Origin: Gemmatimonadota bacterium
Lineage (GTDB): Bacteria; Gemmatimonadota; Gemmatimonadetes; Palauibacterales; KS3-K002
Assembly (NCBI GenBank): GCA_020344215.1
Contig: CP070815.1
Coordinates: 62,001 to 126,000, forward strand
Direction of reading: 5' to 3'
Length of the DNA stretch: 64,000 bases
A program made the position numbers and the translations under genes. The notes under the pieces are model-generated. The model was not told the origin of the DNA. It worked only from the letters and a program-made list of their open reading frames with translations, and ran no database searches. This document shows positions 58,892 to 64,000 of this stretch, one piece after another; positions within the stretch are counted from its first letter, which is position 1; each line of letters begins with the position of its first letter.

Positions 58892-61177
58892 GTGCCACAG
58901 GGCGATGTGAGGCCGGGGACTTACCTCGAATCGCTGAACCCGGACCAGCGGCAGGCCGTCGAGCACGTGGCAGGCCCGCTCCTCGTGCTGGCCGGCGCCG
59001 GCTCCGGCAAGACCCGTGTGCTGACCTGTCGCATCGCCTACCTCATCGAGCAACACGGGGTCGATCCCAACCTGATCATGGCCGCCACCTTCACCAATAA
59101 GGCGGCCGAGGAGATGCGGAGTCGCGTTCAGCGGCTGCTCGACAGCGAGCCACGAGCGATGTGGATCGGTACCTTTCATTCGATGGGCGCGCGGATCCTC
59201 AGGCGGCACGCCGCCCGTCTTGGCTTCGGCCCCGGCTTCACGATCCTCGACGCGGACGACAGCCTGCGCGAGATCAAGCGCGTCATGGAGGACAAGGGCG
59301 TCCCTAAGCGCTGGAAACCGCAGGCGGTCCAAGGTGCGATCTCCGCCGCCAAGGACTACCTGGTTACGACGGAGGTCTTCAGCGAAACGGCGTCCGATCC
59401 ATTCACCCGCATGGTGGCCGACGTCTATCCCGCCTACCAGGCGCGCCTGCGGGCGGGGAACGCCTTCGACTTCGATGACCTGCTGGTGAAGCCGGTGGAG
59501 CTGTTTGAGTCTTTTCCCGAAGTGCTCGAACGCTTCCAGCGCCGATTCCAGTTCATCTTGGTCGACGAGTACCAGGACACGAACCACGCGCAGTATCGCT
59601 TCCTCGAGTTGCTCGCCAGAGAGCACGGCAACCTCTGCGTCGTCGGCGATGATGACCAGTCGATCTACGGCTGGCGTGGAGCCGATATCCGCAACATCCT
59701 CGAGTTCGAGAGGGACTTCCCGGCGGCGCGAACCATCCGCCTGCAGAGAAACTACCGCTCCACCAGGGTGATCCTTCGCGCCGCCAACACGGTTATCGCG
59801 GAGAACGTGAACCGTAAGGGCAAGACCCTCTACACCAAGAACGAGACCGGCGAGTTGATCACGCTGGTGAAAGCAGCGGATGAGATTGATGAGGCGGAGT
59901 GGATTGCTGACGAGATCATCGCGCACCTCTCGAATGGGTCGGACCTGGTGCATCGTAGTTTCGTCGTTCTCTACAGAACGAACGCACAGAGCCGTGCCCT
60001 CGAGGAGGCTTTCCGTGACGCCGATCTGCCCTACAGGATCATCGGGGGCGTGCGCTTCTATGAGCGGCGCGAGATCAAGGATGTTCTCGCTTATCTGCGG
60101 CTCATCTCGAATCCCAGCGACGCCGCCTCCTTCCTGCGGATCGTCAACTACCCCCGCCGGGGGATCGGCGACGCCACGCTCACCGCGCTCCTGACAGCAG
60201 CCCGCGATGCACGGGTCGGACCGCTGGCGGCGGCACGCACGGCACGGTCGATCACGGGGCTCCGACCGGCAGGCGGCACGGCGCTCGAGTCGTTCGCTCA
60301 GATGATCGATCGCTATCGCGCGCTCGCATCTCAGCTGCGCGTACACGAGCTGCTCAGCGAGCTGATCGTCGAGCTGGGGTTGCTGGAGAGCCTGCGCGAA
60401 GAGGGCTACGAGGGGATCGACCGAGCCCAGAACGTGGAGGAGCTGGTCGCCGCCGCGTCCGAGTTCGATGCCGCAGCGGCGCTCGAGGCGGAGGACCTGG
60501 AAGAGGTCGGCGAAATCACAGAGCTCGATCTATTCCTGCAGAAGGTGTCGCTCATAGCCGATGTGGACAACCTGGATCCCGAGGCAGACGCTGTCACACT
60601 GATGACACTGCACAACGCCAAGGGACTCGAGTTCCCGGTCGTCCTGATCTCCGGCCTGGAGGAAGGGCTCTTTCCGCTGTCCCGCTCGTACGACAGTCTT
60701 AAGGAGCTCGAGGAGGAACGGCGGCTCTTCTACGTGGGGATCACGCGCGCGCAGAGGAAGCTCTACCTTACATATGCCAGACGGCGGCGGCGTGCCGGCG
60801 ACTGGATGGTCTCGAGCCCCTCCAGCTTCCTGCGGCCCGTGCCCGAGGTTCTGCTGGAGACGCGTGAGACGGACCGCTACACGGAGCGTTTGTCGAGCCG
60901 CCGCGGGCTCGCTGGCTGGTGGGAGCGGCCTTGGCGGCTGGAGCGCGAGACGCCGCTCGGGGAGCTTTCTTACGACTATTCGGTCTCGCAGGATACGCAG
61001 GAGCTACCGCAGCTTGCCGAAGGCGTACGGGTTCGCCATCCGCGTTTCGGGTCCGGGACCGTCGCTGCGTTAGACGGCTACGGCGTGGAGCTGAAGGCCG
61101 TCATCGACTTCGAGAGCGTCGGTCGGAAGAAGGTCGTAGTAAGGTATGCGAATCTGTCAGTCGAAGATTCTCAGTAG
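58892..61177 (+). CDS. pcrA: ATP-dependent DNA helicase PcrA/UvrD
   Basis: This superfamily 1A 3'-5' helicase acts in repair and replication restart. The 761-residue chain has motif Q LNPDQRQAVEH, Walker A AGAGSGKT (34-41), motif II VDEYQDTN, motif III GDDDQSIYGWRGAD, motif IV RNYRSTRVIL, and motifs V-VI (LMTLHNAKGLEFP, ITRAQRKLYL). A C-terminal Tudor-like end (VRHPRFGSGTVAALDGYG) is typical of PcrA rather than RecB-like helicases. The start is GTG 58892, 4 bases after the kinase. Confidence 0.95.
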   Translation: MPQGDVRPGTYLESLNPDQRQAVEHVAGPLLVLAGAGSGKTRVLTCRIAYLIEQHGVDPNLIMAATFTNKAAEEMRSRVQRLLDSEPRAMWIGTFHSMGARILRRHAARLGFGPGFTILDADDSLREIKRVMEDKGVPKRWKPQAVQGAISAAKDYLVTTEVFSETASDPFTRMVADVYPAYQARLRAGNAFDFDDLLVKPVELFESFPEVLERFQRRFQFILVDEYQDTNHAQYRFLELLAREHGNLCVVGDDDQSIYGWRGADIRNILEFERDFPAARTIRLQRNYRSTRVILRAANTVIAENVNRKGKTLYTKNETGELITLVKAADEIDEAEWIADEIIAHLSNGSDLVHRSFVVLYRTNAQSRALEEAFRDADLPYRIIGGVRFYERREIKDVLAYLRLISNPSDAASFLRIVNYPRRGIGDATLTALLTAARDARVGPLAAARTARSITGLRPAGGTALESFAQMIDRYRALASQLRVHELLSELIVELGLLESLREEGYEGIDRAQNVEELVAAASEFDAAAALEAEDLEEVGEITELDLFLQKVSLIADVDNLDPEADAVTLMTLHNAKGLEFPVVLISGLEEGLFPLSRSYDSLKELEEERRLFYVGITRAQRKLYLTYARRRRRAGDWMVSSPSSFLRPVPEVLLETRETDRYTERLSSRRGLAGWWERPWRLERETPLGELSYDYSVSQDTQELPQLAEGVRVRHPRFGSGTVAALDGYGVELKAVIDFESVGRKKVVVRYANLSVEDSQ

Positions 61178-61182
61178 TCAAC

Positions 61183-61341
61183 ATCCAACATCCGGGAGTC
61201 GGTGATCAAGCGTACGGCGCCGGCTCCTTGGCCCCTTGGTAATTGGGGTTTGGCGCTCGCTCCTTGGAAGCCACTTCTCATCTGGGCATTGAGTGTCGGA
61301 TATTGGATAACGAGCCAAGACGATGACGATCAAGCGTACGG
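61183..61341. repeat. Spacer with inverted and direct repeats before gatC
   Basis: ATCCAACATCCG (61183-61194) and CGGATATTGGAT (61297-61308) are inverted copies that differ at one base. GATCAAGCGTACGG occurs at 61204-61217 and again at 61328-61341, the second copy being codons 2-7 of gatC. The 145-base spacer thus looks partly duplicated or inserted. Confidence 0.6.
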
Positions 61342-61640
61342 ATGTTGAAAGGGTTTCCGCACTCGCTCGCCTGGAACTGGGCGACGATGAATTAGAGTGT
61401 CTGACCCGCGACTGCCAGGCAATCCTTGAGTTTTTCGAGGCGATCCGGGACGTGGACGTGGAGGGCGCGGGACCGACGGGCGCACTCGAACGCCCTGCGC
61501 CCACCCGCGACGATGAGGTCGAGGTCGATCGGCTCGACCAGTCGCTGGCCGAGACCGCGCCGGATTGGCGGGAAGGCTACTTCGTGTTGCCGCGGCTGCC
61601 GGCACTCGACGGCGGGGATGTCGACGAGCAAGACGGCTAG
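61323..61640 (+). CDS. gatC: Asp/Glu-tRNA amidotransferase subunit C
   Basis: GatC stabilises the GatA-GatB complex that converts Glu-tRNA(Gln) or Asp-tRNA(Asn) to the correct amide. It has 105 residues. Seen are VERVSALARLELGDDELECLTRDCQAILEFFEAIRDVD and the C-terminal RDDEVEVDRLDQSLAETAPDWREGYFVLP. The length is near the usual 95-100. It precedes gatA by 18 bases, giving a complete gatCAB order. Confidence 0.95.
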   Translation: MTIKRTDVERVSALARLELGDDELECLTRDCQAILEFFEAIRDVDVEGAGPTGALERPAPTRDDEVEVDRLDQSLAETAPDWREGYFVLPRLPALDGGDVDEQDG

Positions 61641-61658
61641 AGCACGGGACGAGTATCG

Positions 61659-63131
61659 ATGACGGGACCTGCGAACCACGGGGTAGACAAGCTGAGGGAC
61701 GCGCTGCGCTCGCGCCGTCTCCGGGCCGAGGAGCTGGCGGGCTCGGCCCTAGAGGCGATCGCCCGTTCCGAGACGGAAGAGCCGCCGCTAGGCGCGTTTC
61801 TCTCGGTGGCGGGCGATGAGCTGTTGGAGCGAGCGGTCGAGCTGGATCGGGCCCTCGACAAGGGCGACGAGGTGGGCCCGCTCGCCGGCATCCCCATCGC
61901 GGTCAAGGACAACATCTGTACAGCCTCGCTTCCGACGACGTGCGGGTCGAGGATCCTGGAGGGATATTTCGCGCCGTACGAGGCGACGGCCGTCCGCAGG
62001 CTACGCACGGCAGGAGCGCTGATCGTCGGTAAAACGAACCTTGACGAGTTCGCGATGGGCTCTTCGACGGAGAACAGCGGCTTCTTCCCGACGCGCAATC
62101 CGCTGGACTCGGGGCGCGTGCCTGGCGGCAGCTCTGGTGGGTCGGCGGCGGCGGTGGCGGCGGGTCTCGTGCCCTTGGCTCTCGGTTCCGATACTGGCGG
62201 CTCGGTTCGGCAGCCCGCCTCCTTCTGCGGCGTTGTCGGACTCAAGCCCACCTACGGCCGAGTGAGCCGCTACGGACTGGTGGCCTTCGCGTCGAGCCTG
62301 GACCAGATCGGCCCCCTGGGTCGCAGCGTGGCGGACACCGCGACGCTACTGAGCGTGATTGCAGGGGTTGATCGCTTCGACTCCACTTCGGCCGACGTGC
62401 CGGTCCCGGGCTACCGCGATGAGCTGAACCGAGCGCTGGAAGACCTCGTGGTCGGTATCCCGAAAGAGTATTTCCCGGCTGACCTCGACCCTGGGATCGC
62501 TGGAGTATGTCGCGCAGCGGTCGAGGGGTTGGCGGGTTTGGGTGCGGAGCTCAGGGAGATCTCGCTGCCGCATACGGTCCATGCGGTTCCCGCCTACTAC
62601 CTGGTGGCCAACGCCGAGGCGTCCAGCAACCTCGCTCGCTATGATGGAGTGCGCTACGGGGCGAGGGCGGCGGGGGCGGAGAGCACGTCAGCCGTATACC
62701 GGGAGACGCGGGGGGCTGGCTTCGGTCGCGAGGTCAAGCGGCGGATCGTTCTTGGGACCTACGGTCTCTCTGCCGGCTACTACGATGCGTACTACGGAAC
62801 GGGCCAACGGGTGCGTCGCCTGATCGAGCAGGACTTCGAGCGAATATTCGAGGCTGGGGTGGACGTGATCTTCACGCCGACCTCGCCGACGGTGGCGTTC
62901 CCTCTCGGTGAGCGCGTCGATGACCCGGTGCAGATGTACCTGTCCGACGTCTTCACCGTGACGGCGAATCTGGCGGGCCTGCCGGCGATCTCGATCCCCG
63001 TCGGTCAGATGGACGGTCTACCAGTGGGTGGCCAGTTGCTGGCACCGCATTTCGATGAGGCCAAGATGCTGCGTGCGGCGCAGGCGCTCGAGCAGGCGGT
63101 TGCTGACGCCGCTGCGGCGGAGCTGCCGTGA
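61659..63131 (+). CDS. gatA: Asp/Glu-tRNA amidotransferase subunit A
   Basis: GatA is the amidase that releases ammonia from glutamine. At 490 residues it has the amidase-signature core GGSSGGSAAAVAAGLVPLALGSDTGGSVRQPASFCGVVG, with the catalytic cis-Ser and Ser of the Ser-cisSer-Lys triad. Lys is in IPIAVKDNICTASLPTTCGS. Also seen are GRVSRYGLVAFASSLDQIGPLGRSV and the C-terminal AGLPAISIPVG. Its stop overlaps the gatB start by one base (TGATG). Confidence 0.97.
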   Translation: MTGPANHGVDKLRDALRSRRLRAEELAGSALEAIARSETEEPPLGAFLSVAGDELLERAVELDRALDKGDEVGPLAGIPIAVKDNICTASLPTTCGSRILEGYFAPYEATAVRRLRTAGALIVGKTNLDEFAMGSSTENSGFFPTRNPLDSGRVPGGSSGGSAAAVAAGLVPLALGSDTGGSVRQPASFCGVVGLKPTYGRVSRYGLVAFASSLDQIGPLGRSVADTATLLSVIAGVDRFDSTSADVPVPGYRDELNRALEDLVVGIPKEYFPADLDPGIAGVCRAAVEGLAGLGAELREISLPHTVHAVPAYYLVANAEASSNLARYDGVRYGARAAGAESTSAVYRETRGAGFGREVKRRIVLGTYGLSAGYYDAYYGTGQRVRRLIEQDFERIFEAGVDVIFTPTSPTVAFPLGERVDDPVQMYLSDVFTVTANLAGLPAISIPVGQMDGLPVGGQLLAPHFDEAKMLRAAQALEQAVADAAAAELP

Positions 63132-64000
63132 TGGCGAGTGCGGACATGTCGCCGGCTTATGAGATGGTCATCGGGCTGGAGATCCATGTCCAGCTCAAGA
63201 CGCGCAGCAAGATGTTCTGCGGGTGCGGCGTCGAGTTCGGTGCGCCGCCCAACACGCACGTCTGTCCTGTCTGTCTCGGCCTGCCCGGTGCTCTGCCGGT
63301 CGTTAACCAGCAGGCGGTCGAGCTGGCCGTCCTCGCAGCGCGGGCTCTGAATTGTCAGGTACACCGGCGAAGCGTGTTCGCGCGGAAGAATTACTTCTAC
63401 CCTGACCTTCCCAAAGGATATCAGATCAGTCAGTACGATCGGCCGCTCGCCACCGGCGGCTGGCTGGAATTCACAGAGGAGGGCGGGGCAGGCGGTCGCT
63501 TATCCATCCATCGGCTCCATGTCGAGGAGGACTCCGGGAAATCGTTGCACGATCGCTTCCCCCGTAGCACGGCCGTCGACCTGAATCGGGCCGGCGTCCC
63601 GCTGGTCGAGATCGTTACGGAGCCTCAGCTCCGCACTCCTGCGCAGGCACGGGCGTTCTTGGGACGACTCAAGCAGACTCTCGAGTACCTGGAGGTCAGC
63701 GACTGCAACATGGAGGAGGGGAGCCTGCGGGTCGATGCGAACGTCTCCGTCAGACCTGCCGGCAGCGGCGAGTTCATGCCGAAGACCGAAGTGAAGAACA
63801 TGAACTCGTTCAGCCAACTTGAGAAAGCGTTGGGGTTCGAGGCGGCCCGGCATGTCAGCGTACTTCAGTCTGGGGGCGTCGTCGAGCACCAGACCATGCT
63901 TTGGGATCCGCTGCGCGGCGAAGCACGGCCGATGCGCGGTAAAGAGGAGGTGCACGACTACCGCTATTTCCCGGAGCCGGACCTGCCTACCCTCGAGGTG
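63131..64000 (+). CDS. gatB: Asp/Glu-tRNA amidotransferase subunit B (cut by window end)
   Basis: GatB binds the misacylated tRNA, activates its carboxylate by phosphorylation and receives ammonia from GatA. The first 290 residues are in the window and the frame is open at the end. Seen are the N-terminal EMVIGLEIHVQLKTRSKMFCGCG, CPVCLGLPGALPVVN (Cys pairs that bind zinc), KNYFYPDLPKGYQISQYD, and VEEDSGKSLHD. Also seen are GVPLVEIVTEP and KTEVKNMNSFSQLEKAL. The YqeY-like tail domain lies beyond base 64000. Confidence 0.96.
   Translation, partial: MASADMSPAYEMVIGLEIHVQLKTRSKMFCGCGVEFGAPPNTHVCPVCLGLPGALPVVNQQAVELAVLAARALNCQVHRRSVFARKNYFYPDLPKGYQISQYDRPLATGGWLEFTEEGGAGGRLSIHRLHVEEDSGKSLHDRFPRSTAVDLNRAGVPLVEIVTEPQLRTPAQARAFLGRLKQTLEYLEVSDCNMEEGSLRVDANVSVRPAGSGEFMPKTEVKNMNSFSQLEKALGFEAARHVSVLQSGGVVEHQTMLWDPLRGEARPMRGKEEVHDYRYFPEPDLPTLEV

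Noticed and set aside
58475..60346. 623-residue minus-strand open frame opposite the kinase and pcrA genes
   Set aside because: It lies wholly opposite two well-supported genes, has Arg/Gln/Val-rich low-complexity composition and shows no family motif; it is a GC-driven antisense frame.

Overview
This 64 kb window is a gene-dense stretch of GC-rich bacterial chromosome, and almost everything in it is housekeeping. The gene content and order suggest a Gemmatimonadota-like, didermic bacterium. Evidence for this is an outer-membrane barrel protein, a TolC-type exporter, lipoproteins with lipoboxes, a bacillithiol-type deacetylase, an MglA/roadblock pair, GatCAB, and the run rpsB-tsf-pyrH-frr-uppS-cdsA-dxr-rseP. 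The phylum call is an inference from these traits, not from a marker-gene tree. I see no tRNA, rRNA, CRISPR array, insertion sequence or prophage.

Layout. 1-3.0 kb: the end of a DUF2232-type membrane protein, rplI, a FakA-FakB (DhaL-DegV) fusion and rsfS. 3.0-9.5 kb: an envelope block holding a peptidase/beta-propeller/outer-membrane-barrel fusion, a propeller-SPOR lipoprotein, and a membrane protein with a degenerate ParA-like domain and two SPOR domains; its last gene overlaps smc. 9.5-14.2 kb: smc, an RNase Z-like hydrolase and yraN. 14.3-17.3 kb: the only accessory-looking stretch, with a damaged Fic-domain gene, a Cys-rich small protein, a beta-propeller protein and a secreted protein with three PPC domains. 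17.5-26.3 kb: dnaX, ybaB, recR, a small membrane protein, a roadblock protein, an MglA-type GTPase, pgsA, cinA, a lipase-like hydrolase, grpE and dnaJ.

26.3-38.2 kb is on the minus strand. Its genes are a TolC/adaptor/ATPase/two-permease exporter, bshB1, a cysteine desulfurase and mnmA, plus a separate creatininase/secreted protein/Yip1 trio. 38.4-42.3 kb: comM, larE, thpR and an anchored unknown. 42.5-46.3 kb: lepB, the primary-type sigma factor, rplM-rpsI and rpsB. 46.3-52.1 kb: tsf through rseP. 52.2-55.7 kb (minus): a YycJ-like hydrolase, two sugar-nucleotide enzymes and a second roadblock protein. 55.8-64 kb: a lipoprotein, serS, a histidine kinase, pcrA and gatC-gatA-gatB (gatB is cut by the window end).

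Many genes overlap by 1-4 bases (ATGA, GTGA, TGATG), which implies long translationally coupled operons. Well-formed sigma-70-type promoters (TTGACA/T, 17-base spacer, TAnnnT) are visible ahead of rplM and as a back-to-back pair between the roadblock gene and the serS operon. A textbook intrinsic terminator separates rpsB from tsf. The observations most worth following are the tandem SPOR proteins beside smc, the Fic/Cys-rich/propeller cassette, the FakA-FakB fusion with no standard start codon for its conserved N-terminus, and the alternative leader structures ahead of rplM.
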